A stretch of DNA of 64,000 nucleotides. Origin: Cannabis sativa (taxonomy: Eukaryota > Streptophyta > Magnoliopsida > Rosales > Cannabaceae). The stretch covers positions 73,676,600 through 73,740,599 of the forward strand of contig NC_083602.1 of the NCBI RefSeq assembly GCF_029168945.1, read 5' to 3'. Below, one piece after another: positions 9,951-21,976 of the stretch (positions within the stretch are counted from its first letter, which is position 1; each line of letters opens with the position of its first letter). The notes below the pieces were generated by a model that saw only the letters and a list, made by a program, of their open reading frames with translations, ran no database searches and was not told the DNA's origin. The position numbers and the translations under genes were made by a program.

Positions 9951-11080
9951 ACTTAGTTTAACGAAGAGATTCTAGATAGTGATTTGTAGTAACTAATTTA
10001 TATTTTCTAATATTTAATTAAGTAGAAAAATATATTTAAGTTGAAAATTAATTTTTTTAATTAATTTTATACCAACTTAAATTAAAATATTTTTCTTAGA
10101 ACTTAAAATAGAATTGATAATTAAGTTGATTTTAATCAAGGTACTTAATTATTTATTTCTATTTCAAGAAATTTGATTGGTTAGAAAATATATTTAAGTT
10201 AAAAATTAATCTGTTTAATTAATTTAACGCGAACTTAAAATTAGAATATTTTCTAGGATATTAAATTAGAATTTATAATTAAGGTTGATTATATTCAAGG
10301 TACTTAATTATTTGTTTTTATTTTAATAAATTTAATTAAAAAGAAAATTATATTTTAGTCAGAAATTTTTCAATTTCAGGTAAACTAAAATTAGAATAAT
10401 TTTTAGAATATATTGTATTTTATTTTATTTTAAGAATTAGTTCCCACATTAATTTCGAAATGTATTTATTTTAAATGTAGATATTTTGAAATATTTTCAA
10501 TATTGAAAATTAGATTAAAGTTGAAAATTAATTTGTTAAATAATTTCAGATCAACTTAAATCAAGTAATTTTCATTAATGATTTAATTAAAATAAATAGA
10601 CTAAAATTTATTATATTTTAATTATAAAATCAGTAATTAGTTTATGAATTATATGGATAGATATTTTCTAGGTCGACTCTTTGCTATTTTTATTGATATA
10701 TTTAATTAAATTAGAAAATTAATATATAAGTTGATTTTGTTCAAGATACTTAAATATTTGATATTTTTCTTAAGAGATTTAATTGAACAGGAAAATTATA
10801 TTTATGTTTAAAATTAATTGATTTACTTTTAGACCAGCATAAATTAAAATAATTTTTTTAGTTTTATTTTAGAGTGAACTTCGAAAATGTATTACTTCTA
10901 AGTATATTGGATTTCAAATTCTGTCATATATATTTATAGAAAATAAAATTTGAGTTGAAAATTAATTAATAAATTTTGGACCAACTTAAATTAAGTAATT
11001 TTTATAATATTTATTGGAAAATTAATACTAAGGATGGAAACTAATTTTTTTTTTTTAAAAATTTTTCATATCGTCCTAGG
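9950..11080. repeat. Degenerate tandem array, unit about 160 bp
   Basis: The phrase 'AGAAAATATATTTAAGTTGAAAATTAAT' in mutated forms recurs near 10024, 10183, 10342, 10506, 10780 and 10940, usually followed about 30 bases on by 'CCAACTTAAATTAAAATA'. Neighbouring hits are 159-164 bp apart, with one larger gap. Copies are strongly diverged. Confidence 0.6.
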
Positions 11081-11139
11081 ATATAATTTTATAAATATTA
11101 AATTAAAATTTATATTTAGAGTATCTGTCTAGAATCATG

Positions 11140-12650
11140 CAATGTATAGGAGCCAAACCAGATTCAAATTCCAAGACAGGTGTGTGGAGTTGAAACTAAA
11201 TCATTTGATGTTTGAAGATGATGATATTTTATTTTGTCATTGTGATTTCAAAAGTATATTATATTTTGTAAGGCTTGAAGTTATTTTCCTATTCTTCTAG
11301 ATTATAACCTAATCCTTCAAAGTCAGCAATCTATTGCTGTGGAATGAAGGACAGTGAAATCCAACGTGTTATTGATATTTTAGGCTTTTGCAAGAAAGAG
11401 GTACCATTCAAATACTTAGGCATTCCAATTCGTGCCAATTAAATTTCGAGCAAGGAATGTAATATTCTAGCTGACAAAATAACAAATAGAATAAAAGCAT
11501 GGAGTTCTCACAACTTATTAATTCAATATTGATGTCCATTCATTCATATTGGAGCCAAATCATGATCTTACCAAAGAAATTACTCAAGGGTATATAAGCT
11601 ATTTTTTGAGCTTATCTATGGAAGGGCCAACATATGTTTCAAGGATTAGGACCTACATTATGGCATACCGTTTGTCGATCTAAGGCATCAGGGAGAATTG
11701 ATTTTAAGAGACTTGCAGAAAGGAATACAACAGCCATTACTAAGTATGTTTGGGCAATTATAAACAAATAAGATAACTTGTAGATTAGATGGATTCATTG
11801 TGTCTACATCAATAGAGAAGATTTGTGAGTTATCAAGCTCCTGCACATGGAAGCAAGTATTGGAGAATGTTGCTTTTTGTCAAAAATCAAATCAAAAGTC
11901 TTATTGAAGTTCAACAATTCACTAATGATTGATACCTAATTTATAATGGTTACTAGCTCCTCTACCCTTTTCAAAATAAGGTCAATTGAAGTCAAGAAGT
12001 ATGGGGTAGACTCAATATTCCAAGACATAGCTTTGTCTTGTAGATATCTATTCATGACAAGTTATGAACAAGGGAGAGGCTGCAGAAACACAACATTATC
12101 GATGAAGATCATTGTCTTTTCAACAAGTCTCAACCGGAAACAATGGAGCATCTTTTCTTTACTTGTTCCTTCTCTCTGGTTTGTCTAAAATAGGTGAAAT
12201 ACTGGCTATGTTGGGGAGCTGAATTGATGAGCTCATTGTGCAAACTCATGAGGGCGATTGAACATGCAAAATTCGACAAGTTTAGCAAGCAAGTTCTACC
12301 TGCTGCTACTGCAGCTCTAGTATATCATATTTGACATGCTAGAAATGATACTCTATAGAATTTGGTTGTGAGAAAGGAAGATCAAGTGGTGTGTAGGATC
12401 AAAGAGGAAGTTAATAAAGAATTAGTTGTGTTTGGTATAAAAGTGTTAGCATAGTACTACTGTAAGTTTTCTAAGATGTAAGAAAGAAAAAAAATAACAA
12501 ATGAGAAAATAAAAATAGGGAGCTTTTCTCTTTAACAATCAATATAATGTATAAATGATGATTCTTTAGGTCTTTATATTGAAAATCCTATTAAGATGTA
12601 AAATTTTTATTTAAAATAATAAATTTCTTGCGGATTTACAAAAAAAAAAA
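11140..12650 (+). pseudogene. LINE (non-LTR) reverse transcriptase relic
   Basis: Pieces in several frames match a plant L1-type ORF2 C-terminal half, in the right order. A degenerate palm ('LMFEDD.ILFCH', the FADD box) is near 11200. '[11 protein letters not shown]' is near 11400, then 'ADKITNRIKAWSS', 'SILMSIHSYWSQIMILPKKLLKGI', 'FKRLAERNTTAITKYVWAI', and a zf-RVT segment with 'ERLQKHNIIDEDHCLF' and 'ETMEHLFFTCSFSL' near 12080-12180. Many stops and frame changes are present. The relic ends at a poly(A) run near 12640-12650, as expected of a LINE 3' end. The 5' part (endonuclease) is missing. Confidence 0.75.
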
Positions 12651-12957
12651 AAGATTTATATTATATTGGGTATATTTATACAATTTAATTGAAATTTATA
12701 TTAATAATAAAACAATAAATAAATTTTATAATTGATTTCTATGAACATATAAATCTTATAAAAAAAATATAATATTTTTCAACACTAAATCATTATATTG
12801 ATTATCATATTTTAAGTATTAATATTAATTAATTTAAATTTACATATGACTAATAATAATTGTAAAACGTAAAGGCTTCAAAAATAATTTTCAAATACCG
12901 AATATTTGTAATGTTGGGATTGTATTAATATAGTTATTGTCATTGCTTGTTTATTTT
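12651..12957. other. AT-rich spacer, nothing recognised
   Basis: No ORF or repeat could be supported between the LINE tail and the Tat fragment. Confidence 0.5.
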
Positions 12958-13646
12958 TCTCCAAGTGATTCATGAGGTCACCGTGCCTATCGTTGAGCTT
13001 TTGTCTTAAATCAATAGGGGGTGTTTGTAGTTTTTCCTTCCTCTTTCTCCAGGCTCTTGATGTACGGATACGCTTTTTTGGTCATCCCGGTCCTGAGGGC
13101 CAATGTTGTCATTAGGGAGCCTGTCCCTCTACGGACCTTTTTCCTTTGAGAATTTGGAGCAGACTCTTCGCGGATCCTGACCCTTATTGTTCTTTTTTAG
13201 GAAAGATGTGGGATTTTTCTTGGGATAACCTTTTAAGGGATACCGGATAGGGCTTGGTTCCTGACTTTTATGTCTTTTGGTACTTGGTGAAGATTCTTGT
13301 CTTGTTTTGCCTTGTCCGTGAGGCATAGCTTTTGGGTGCACGAGAATCCCTACCGTCTCCATAGCCTTCTGCATGGCAGCCATTATCTCTTGTATTTTCC
13401 TATTTTGCTCTTTCTATGTTGCTAGGTCGGCTTCGTGATCAGCAGTTCTTTGCCTCAGGGCAAATAATTGTAATTGCCATCATCATAGGCGTCATACTCT
13501 TCTTGGTTTTCCTCATACTCCACATCAATTGTTTCGTCTTGTTCTTCTACCTCTACGTCTACTCGTGAAGCTGCTTCTTCGTCCCCCAATTCTTTGAGAC
13601 CCTAGGGGGGACGAGGCTGACGTGTATGGTTTCTAGTCTCCACCAT
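12958..13646 (-). pseudogene. gag: Tat copy 3 gag N-terminus
   Basis: Colinear with the gag starts of copies 1 and 2. A Met at 13646 opens 'MVETR', then an acidic region, 'MAAMQKAMETVGILVHPKAMPHG', 'SPSTKRHKSQEPSPIRYPLKG', and a basic stretch ending at about 12958, where homology to copy 1 (near 5980) stops. The frame is broken near 13385 and 13470. No capsid core or pol is present, so this is a 5' fragment only. Confidence 0.75.
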
Positions 13647-13717
13647 TGTACTCTAAATCTTCTTATATTATTGTTTGTAAGTAAAGCTTTTTACAACTCT
13701 CAATGAAATTACCAAAA

Positions 13718-14455
13718 TATTGATCGTTATTTTTTGGCAACTAAATCATTAATGCACTAAGAATGATTTGAAGGGAGTAAAAGTAAATATTTTTACGTGA
13801 TTGGGGCATTAATGAGTCTTAATCCACGAGTCTCTGATATTTAACATGTAGGTATTTCTTACAGAGAATATTCTACCGTCCTCTTTCTTTTTTAAATCCC
13901 CATTACAAATGTGGTTGGGGGTATTTATAGCAGTTTTTTTGGAGGGGAAAAAGGCCTCTATTGTCTTAAGTGTCCCCCTTAGCCATGCACAAGTTCCCAA
14001 ATCGACGAAGTAGGGCATGTGCCCCTACTAGTAGGATGCGTGGGGTTTAGGCTAGATAAGCCCTTATTCTTCCTTGATTGATGTGATAGTAATTATGTAG
14101 TCATCACTTACATCCTCGATTTGTGCGTAATTGTTAAAAAATAGGTTTAATGCGTTTGACACATCTTTTCATATTTGTTCGTAGACATATCCTCCATATT
14201 GCATTAAATGCTAATTGATAGTTCACATCCAGTATCTTGAGCCTAAAGGAGCTGGATGAAACCTAGCTCCCAGAGGTAAAAAAAGATTGATCCCTCCAGA
14301 CCTAGCTATGGCTCCAAGAGGGAGTGTTAGGTCATGTCATGGAATCCCCTACCTGGGTAATATTTTCCCTCAACTATCTCTAGATCCTTAAGCTTAATCT
14401 GCCATATGTCATGTCATGGAATTACCACGTATATTGGGAGAAAACCGGGGCAACA
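13718..14455 (-). repeat. 5' LTR of Tat copy 3
   Basis: Aligns with the other two Tat LTRs. The inner end is mutated (TATTG instead of TGTTG, next to a recognisable PBS). TATAAATAC lies on the - strand near 13922, and the outer end is CGGGGCAACA at 14455. It is more diverged from copies 1 and 2 than they appear to be from each other. Confidence 0.8.
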
Positions 14456-14544
14456 TCGACCAATTGGAGAAGAAACGAGAATCATACAAATATTTTCTTA
14501 TATTTTGTATACAATTTATAAAATCACATAATAAGATGGACTCG

Positions 14545-14858
14545 CACTACAAAAAATCTTACTTCTAGTCACAACAAAATATGTGACTAAAGATAAAAAA
14601 AGTCGTAGCTAATTATAATCATTATTATTGTGTTGTGACTAAAAAGTCCGTGATTAAAGATATTAGTTACCAAAATTACAATTTATATGTGACTGTATTT
14701 TTAGTCACAATACTTGTTGTGACTAAAACTAAATTATTGACAATTTGTATCTCAATAATATGTTTTAGTCACAATTAACTTTTTGAGTCAAATTTAGTTA
14801 CAAAAAATTTATGTTGTGACTAAAAAGTTGTTACTATAACTAGATGTTTTGTGTAGTG
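14545..14858. mobile_element. CACTA-type MITE, copy A
   Basis: Opens CACTACAAAAAATCTT and closes with the near reverse complement, ending GTGTAGTG. The interior repeats 'TAGTCACAA' and 'TTGTGACTAAA' in both orientations, so the whole block can fold back. A sister copy is at 52530-52844. Flanking triplets (TCG/ATG) do not form a clean duplication. Confidence 0.7.
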
Positions 14859-16086
14859 ATGAAGTATGAAAAATAAACTTAACCACCTTAAAAATCTTCT
14901 TACCATTTATTATTATTATTTATTACTTTAAGATTTCTCTTCCTCCTCTACAATCCTCGATATTACTTTAAGATTTAGTTATTGGTTAACGAAAATTTTG
15001 ATTCACATTGATAAGTAAAGGTAGTTTTTTGAAGTAGTTGTAAATGCACATACTAATATTATACAAACTCCCATATATATTTTTAAATATTATAATTCAT
15101 TTATATTGTTAAAAACATGTTGAAAGAACATAATTATGTGCATTGATAGTTGTACTAGAAGTTTGGAATCATGCTTAACCAGCAAGAAGCTAGCTCACTG
15201 TGAATAATCTGTGATTACAATGAACCTCTATCTCATAGGCAAAAATTAAAATAATAATGCATTTTCAAAGTGCACAATACCGAAATCTTACCCTAATATT
15301 TCGTATTAATATATATGTATCGAGATAAAGAGACATATAAACGTCAACGTCGGTCAGCCTCAGAAAAAAAGAATCGAAATGAACTGTGTACTTTTTTTTT
15401 TTGAAAATGGAACTGCATGTACTTAAATAGAGACATAATACATGTAAGTTTAATTATAGGCAACATAAAACAAAAGTGCGTGTAGTGTTCAATATTTTGA
15501 TGTGGATGGGGTCCAATTCCAAAATGAAATACCACGTACTCTCTCTAAATTTTTCTATTTAAGAGATCAATCCAATTAAGTGGTTTTGGTTTTTGCTTCA
15601 CACAGTCCGCGCCCGCTGTTTCTGCAAAAAAATGATACATATATATATAGATGCATATGGGGATATGGGTGCCTAGGCCCTTGCCCTTGCCCTGCCCTGC
15701 CCTGCCCTGCTTAACAAGAATTCGTATCGAGGACTATAGAGAGAGAGAAAGAGAGCTTACAAAGCAATCGTAAGTGGCCACGTGTTCGGTTCAGATTATA
15801 TGCCATCAAAACTAGGTGCTCTTCCAAATGAATGGTGACAAATGTTCGCTTCTTTATGTCAAGTCATCGACGACCTCTCTCTACATTTAAAACAAAACAA
15901 CAGATACTTTCTTATTTTCTAACTGTACTAACTACAATAATATCGCCAAATATGATGTTACATTACGAATACTGTACACGTACGTTATATATCATGTGTG
16001 GTATGTATAATGAGTACTAGGTAATATAGTCGAAGCTAATTTAATTTTTGTTAAGTATTATAATAAATAATTACTTAAAAATATAA
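14859..16086. other. Noncoding DNA, no gene seen
   Basis: AT-rich, with short A/T runs and a GAGAGAGAGA stretch near 15739-15753. The part from 15590 to 15800 is less AT-rich and could be promoter-like or a gene flank, but no coding exon can be supported. Confidence 0.4.
15677..15710. repeat. CCCTTGC/CCCTGC minisatellite
   Basis: Two CCCTTG units, then four CCCTG units in tandem, in an otherwise AT-rich region. Confidence 0.75.
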
Positions 16087-16480
16087 GACTAATTAGTAAT
16101 TTTTCTCCCTGAACTTTGACATGTACTAAATTGTGCTTCTTGAATTTTTTTTGCCATTAAAAATTCTCCCGAACTATTGAGATTGTTAAATTTAAGGACT
16201 TTTGTCTAATTTTAGTAAAAAAATTCTAACATTGATAAAAGTTCAAAGGACATGATTTAGTACATATCAAAGTTTGAGGGGCATGATTTGATAGATATCA
16301 AAGTCTGGGGAGCATGGTTTAGTACATAAACAACCGTTGAAACAGTAAAATTGAATGAAATTAGACAAATGTTCTTAAATTTAACAATCTTAATAGTTCG
16401 GGGGGAATTTTTAACGGCCAAAAAAGTTCAGGAGACACGATTTACATGTCAAAGTTCAGGAAAAAAATTACTAATTAGCC
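16087..16480. mobile_element. Mutator-like MITE with long terminal inverted repeats
   Basis: The left arm 'CTAATTAGTAATTTTTCTCC...GAACTTTGACATGTA' is matched by its reverse complement at the right end over roughly 150 bp. This includes the 'CCCGAACTATTGAGATTGTT' segment and its partner near 16390-16410. Flanks are AAAATATAA (16078-16086) and AAAATATAG (16481-16489), an 8/9 match of the 9-bp duplication expected for Mutator-like elements. It has no ORF and is non-autonomous. Confidence 0.75.
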
Positions 16481-17315
16481 AAAATATAGTATAATATATA
16501 GTAAAATTATAAATATATTATCTTATTTCATCTTATTATTAATAAATTATTTATTAAAAACTAACTGCACAATTTTATTAATAATTATTTAAAATTATTT
16601 ATTAAGAAGTTTAAAATTTATTATATGTAGTATTTTAAATTGTTTTGTTAAAAGAAATTATTTTTATAAAAATAAATAAGTAAGGTGGTGTAGAAAAAAA
16701 TTACGATGTTTCCCATAATACATTATTTTCATATCTCGATCATTCAATTCTTACTATTATATCTCATTTCTGGGCTCATTGTATCTCACTTATTTTCATC
16801 ACCGTATCTCACCCGATGTCATCATTATATCACATCCATTTTCATTACCGTAGTTCACTTGTAGTCGAACTATTGTATTTCTCAAATCTATATCTTAATC
16901 TTAGATTATATCTCAAATTTTAAATATTTTTTTAACATTTTTAAGACATTAGAGAAAATTCATTAGTTTATTCTTTTATTATTAATTAATATGTTTTTTT
17001 AAAAAAAATTGATTATTATTTTTAAATATCTTAATTAAAAAAAAACAAAAAAAATATATAAAAAAAAAATGTGATATTTTAGTTATGAGAAAATTATATT
17101 TGATTTAAGTTTGAATATTTTTTATAATTTATTTTTTATTTTCTCTTTTTTTAAAATACTTTATATTTTTTATATAAAATTAAAGTAATAGTAAAATATC
17201 CATTTGTCAATTTATGTTCTTTTATAGAAAAATTATTAAAATAATAGTAAAATATCAATTTGTAGATTTATGCTTTAATAAGATATTAAAATTGAGAGAA
17301 TTGAGGAGAGAATAG
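16481..17315. other. AT-rich DNA with a short-period repeat
   Basis: No gene. From about 16725 to 16860 a phrase like 'ATTATATCTCAC..ATTTTCATCACCG' recurs every 25-35 bases in diverged form. The rest is A/T-rich, with runs of A and T. Confidence 0.45.
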
Positions 17316-17365
17316 TGTTGCCCCTGATTTTGCCTAAAATACGTGGACCTGTATGAAGACAACAC

Positions 17366-19151
17366 TGTTGGTTTTTATGCCCTAAATAAAACTCATTTCA
17401 TATAATCAGATTTACTTATTAATAAAGATCAGAAATAACATTTTATGTTGCATGGTTCACATGATTTATTTCATGATTATATGTGTATATAATGTATGAA
17501 TTCTTTTTAAGTCCAGAACATATGAGTTTGTTAAAGATTATAGTGTTGTCAGCAGAGTGGAATATAATCTTAATAATATGTTCAAAAGTTTATTCCCTGA
17601 TTTGTCAGAACACTGGATTTAGACTGACATGATATAATCAGCGATAGGTATTCTTACACCTTGGAAAAGTGTTATGTCTTATCCAGGACATTGGCAAAGT
17701 TTACCAGTATCGGATGTATGGAGTATACATCGGAAGGGACCGATATTGAACTTTGATTAGATATATTAAAACTTACCGTAATATCTATTCAATTCAATAT
17801 CACCTGTTGATCCTAGATCAAATGATCTTAATCCTGATATGGTTAGGTTCAATCTCAAGAGTGTTACTCGTGTTCTTTGATTTGTTAGTTAAGCCTACTT
17901 TTGGGTCAGGGTGATACGTACATTTTGGGAACACGGTAGTGCAATTGAGTGGGAGCGCTAACATAAATATGAAATCTATAGCTTCTATTTGGCAAATAGA
18001 AAGTAAAGGATGATTTCCTTTGAGCTTAACCAAACGAAGATAAATGGTGGAGATCTCATTTCACATAGCTGAAATATCATTTATACAGGGTTAAGTGTTT
18101 TAAGGATAAAATACATTGAAGGTGTAGCGGTAACAGTAGTGCCTTTTCAATGTAGATCATCTATATAGAGGATCATTGATCACATTAGGGTTATAACAAT
18201 AGATAACTAATAACGTGTCTATATCGTGGAACATATAGAGCGTTCTATATGACTGAGAGTGCAATTCCAAGTTCTAAGTGTGGATTCAATGAGGAATTAA
18301 TAAGTTAGGGAATTTACTTGGTAAATTCGGTTCAACTTATTGGAAGCTCGGTTATATAGACCCATGGTCCCCGTACTAGTTGAGACTATATTGCTTGTAA
18401 GACTAAGTTAAGTGATTATAATTCTGAAAGTTAGACTATGTCTACTTTATGAATTTTCACTAAGCAAGGGCGAAATTGTAAAGAAAAGAGATTTTAGGTT
18501 TATTTATTGATTAAGAGACTTTATTTGTCTAAATTAATAAATATATTAAATGGCAATATTATTTAATAATTATTTCCAAGTTATTAAATAATTAGAATTG
18601 GCTTTAAAAGGTTAAATTGGAAAATTGGCATTTTTGAGAAAATAGGAATGGAAAATAACAAAATGGGAAAGTTGCAAAATGAGGCCCATTATTTTAATGC
18701 CATACAATTCTAACCTAAACCTAGAGGGTTTTCTATAAATAGAAAGTGTTGGCTTGAGGAAACAAACACACATCTTTGATCACTTTGTTTCTCTCAGAAA
18801 ATGCGTCACACGCCTCTCTCTCTTTTCTTCTCTCTAATTTTCGAAACCTTTGAGTGAATGAGTAGTGCCCACACACATCAAGTGGTATCTCAATCATAGT
18901 ATGTAAGACTATGGAATTTCTGCATCAAAGAAGGAGAAAAGAAGATCCAGGTTCAGATCTTGGTGATGCTCTGCTACAGAAAGGAATTAAGGGCTAGAGA
19001 TCTGAACGGAAGGAGTCATATTATTCCGCTGCACCCACTGTAAGGTTTTCTAACTTTATATGTGTTTATTTTCATTGTTTTAGAATTCATATTAGGTTGT
19101 TAATCTAACATACATGATAGTAAATAGATCCTGGTAAAATTATATCCAACA
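17366..19151 (+). repeat. Copia solo LTR (1786 bp) with TSD AACAC
   Basis: Begins TGTTGGTTTTTATGCCC and ends ATATCCAACA. It is similar to the LTR at 717-2506. AACAC flanks it exactly on both sides (17361-17365 and 19152-19156), and the Tat LTR resumes without loss afterwards. There is no internal domain, so this is a solo LTR left by recombination between the two LTRs of one insertion. A TATAAATA box lies at 18734-18741. Confidence 0.92.
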
Positions 19152-19623
19152 AACACGTGGAGCTGAGAGGATCAGCCCTTAAAGAAATCAACCAAGTCTT
19201 AGGCAATAGAGGAGTGTCTCTGGAAAGATGACTCCCAGAGACGATATGAGAAGGATCTTTATGCTCCCGGAGGCCAGGGCCATACTAAGGCAGCTTCGGG
19301 AGGTACTGGACTCTATTGAACAATCACCTCGCATTTAATGCCGCATGGGGGAAGACGTATTGAAACTACCATAAACGATATGACTAATGGCGTAACCCCT
19401 CTTTTGCAGCTATTACGCTGTGATTAATAAGGCTAATGCCGGCTACTTTATAAGGAATCACGTCAATCAAGAGGAGATAAAAGATTATATCCACCTAACC
19501 CCTAAGATACCTACTGTATAGGTCATGTATTTCCTATTTTGTATCTGCTAGGAATATGTGCCCGTACTGAACCTGCACAGAAAGACAAGTGATTCAGTTC
19601 TAGGGATCTCCCTAGAAAAATAC

Positions 19624-19630
19624 TATAAAT
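19624..19630 (+). promoter_or_regulatory. TATA box of Tat copy 2 LTR
   Basis: TATAAAT in the conserved context ACTATAAATACCCC, 240 bp before the LTR end. It would drive the genomic transcript. Confidence 0.6.
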
Positions 19631-19866
19631 ACCCCACAAACACACTGAGAAAAGGGTCGAGAATTCTGGGTTCATAGGAATCAAAGAGAGAAAATAGGAG
19701 AAATATTCACCAAGAAAATTCTCTGTAATAAATACTCTCATTAATAACAAAGACTCGTGGACTAAGGCTAATTAACGCCCCAACCACGTAAAAATCTCAT
19801 GCATTAAACTTTATACAGCTTTCTTATATATATTATTTAATTGGCTGCCGAATACCTCGGTCAACA

Positions 19867-19888
19867 TTTTGGTGCTTTCATTGAGAGC
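19867..19888 (+). other. Primer-binding site region of Tat copy 2
   Basis: TTTTGGTGCTTTCATTGAG follows the LTR end directly and is identical to the same site in copy 1. The tRNA is not assigned. Confidence 0.55.
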
Positions 19889-19934
19889 TGAAGGAAGCGT
19901 CTTCAACAGACAATAACCTTATAAACTGGCAACA

Positions 19935-21965
19935 ATGGTGGAAACTCGCAACACACATCAGCCCCGTCCTCCTCAAGATGCTCAAAATCTGGAGGACGAG
20001 GAAGTGGCCTCAAGAGTCAACATGGATTTTGAGGAGCAAGAGGAGGCCAATGATGACGAGTACGAGGAAAACTTTGACGAATATGACGCATACGACGAAG
20101 GCTGTTACACGGAGCCACTGCTCTTAAGGAAAAAGGCTGCTGATCATGATGCTGAGATCGCAGCCCAAAAAGAACAAAATAAAAAGATGCAAGAGGTGAT
20201 GGTCGTTATGGAAAAAGCCATGGAGACAGCAGTGATCCATATACACCTTAAGGCCATCCCAGTAGGACTCGAGGAAATGCCAGAAGAGTCCTCTCCAAGC
20301 ACTCAGAAGCACAAGCCCAGGGAACCAAGTCCTATACGGTATCCCTATGAAGAAAATCAACGGAAAACCCCTACTTCCATCCTAGGGAGAAAGAAAAAGG
20401 TGCAAGATCTGCAAAAGGTTCGCTCAGATTTCTCGAGAGGGAAAGGTCCGCAGAGGGGCAGACTCCAAAAAGGGAGTCTTGGCCCTCAGGATCGAGAGGA
20501 CCGAAAAGGCATTTCTGTGCACCAGGAACCCAAGGAGAAAGGAAGAGGGAACCGAAGATACCCTCCTGTTGATTTAAGACACCAAATCAACGAAAAGCAT
20601 GGTGATTTGCAGGATCACTTGGACAAAAAGAAACACATGCCGGCAGTCTCCGCAGGAACGCTGAATGAAGGAATTATGGCTGAGTTGGCAATAGTAGTAA
20701 AGACATTGCTCGAGTCTCCCGGAGGCTAAAAGGGGATGACTGAGACTCTGATTGTGAGGATCGAGAGTCGTGCGCCCGACACATTTTGGAGGCAGAGCTC
20801 CCCAAAAATTTTAAGATGCCCGAGATGGCAGCCTACACCGGGGGCTCAGACCCCAGCGATCATGTCTCAGTTTAATCGAGTAATGACGGTTATGAGAGTC
20901 AGCAATGATGCCAAGTGTTTATGCTTTCCACTAACGTTGAGTGGTTCCGCTGAAGAATGGTTCAAAAAGTTGGAACTAGGATCTGTGGATTGCTGGAACA
21001 AGTTGCAAGTTAGTTTCCGGAGACAGTTTGTCGCAGCGAGAAAGATTAATCTCGAAGTCAGTGCCTTGACTAACATCAAGCAACTACCCGCAAAAACATT
21101 GAAAAATTTCATAAAGAGGTTCAAGGAAGAAGCCTCAAAAACTAAGAAAGTTGATGACAGACAACAGCTTGCACTTCTTCAAGCTGGAATCCGTACAGGA
21201 ACCCCATTCTGGAATGAATTGCAACAAGAAGGAGCTGCTAACCTCCAGGATTTTCAGAAGAGAGTCCCAAAGTACATCAACTTGGAAGAAGCCCAAATAG
21301 TGGCCTACGGAGGATACTACCCAACTGGAGTGGCAGGATATGTACCCGGAGTTCAACTCTCAGGAACCCTACCTCAGGCTACTCCACAAATAAGCGGTAT
21401 ACAGTTCTCCGCTACCCCAGGATACAATTAGAGCCAAACCTTGGCTCCCGCATCTTCGCATTACGGGAACCCCTCAGGGATAAGCGGACAAATCCCGTCT
21501 CACTCTGCTCCTACTGTGAGCCTAACCGGACCTGCTCAAGGCTCTCGGAGCAAGAGGTCCTTAAAAGGCGGCAACCGAACAGAGTACAAGCGTCAAAAAG
21601 GGGGTATACTCCCCAATACACCCAGTACACGGAGTTGACGAACACGCAAGAGCGAGTGCACTTCGCCACAAGCCAAAATACGCACTACTAGAGGCCTCCT
21701 CCTCTGTACAGAGACAGTTCGCGGAGGGATCCCAGCAAAAGATGCGAATACCACAACGACATCGGACAGAGTACCAATGAGTGCAAAAATCTGAAAGATG
21801 AGATTGAAAACTTAATCCGATTGGGTCACCTATATGAGTGGATCAAGAACCGGCTGCCCCATCTCAACCGGGTTCCAGGAGGGGGTCCATTGCCTCAAGG
21901 GACACCAGGAAGTACGCCCGGAGCGTTCACACCAAAAGTACCCTCCAGAGGAGCGATCCCTCAGT
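19935..21965 (+). pseudogene. gag: Tat copy 2 gag
   Basis: Starts 'MVETRNTHQPRPPQDAQN' 68 bp after the LTR, with an acidic N-terminus and a basic middle. An in-frame TAA lies at 20727. The next 130 bases read out of frame compared with copy 1, and the original frame returns near 20865 by a second indel. The capsid core then follows: 'CLCFPLTLSGSAEEWFKKLELG', 'LTNIKQLPAKTLKNFIKRF'. A TAG sits at 21429. The zinc knuckle region, 'CEYHNDIGQSTNECKNLKDE', lies near 21740-21800; its His/Gly context is slightly altered from copy 1 (GH to GQ). This is the structural protein of the virus-like particle, now broken. Confidence 0.8.
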
Positions 21966-21976
21966 AGAACCCTAGC

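Larger units (their letters stand above)
17316..19866 (+). repeat. 5' LTR of Tat copy 2, split by a Copia solo LTR
   Basis: The LTR consists of 17316-17365 plus 19157-19866, about 760 bp once the insertion and one copy of its target duplication are set aside. It opens TGTTGCCCCTGATTTTGCC and closes TCGGTCAACA. It aligns throughout with the LTRs at 6728-7474 and 13718-14455. Confidence 0.87.

Noticed and set aside
14542..14861. Target duplication for CACTA MITE copy A
   Set aside because: Flanking triplets TCG and ATG do not match, so no duplication is claimed for this copy.
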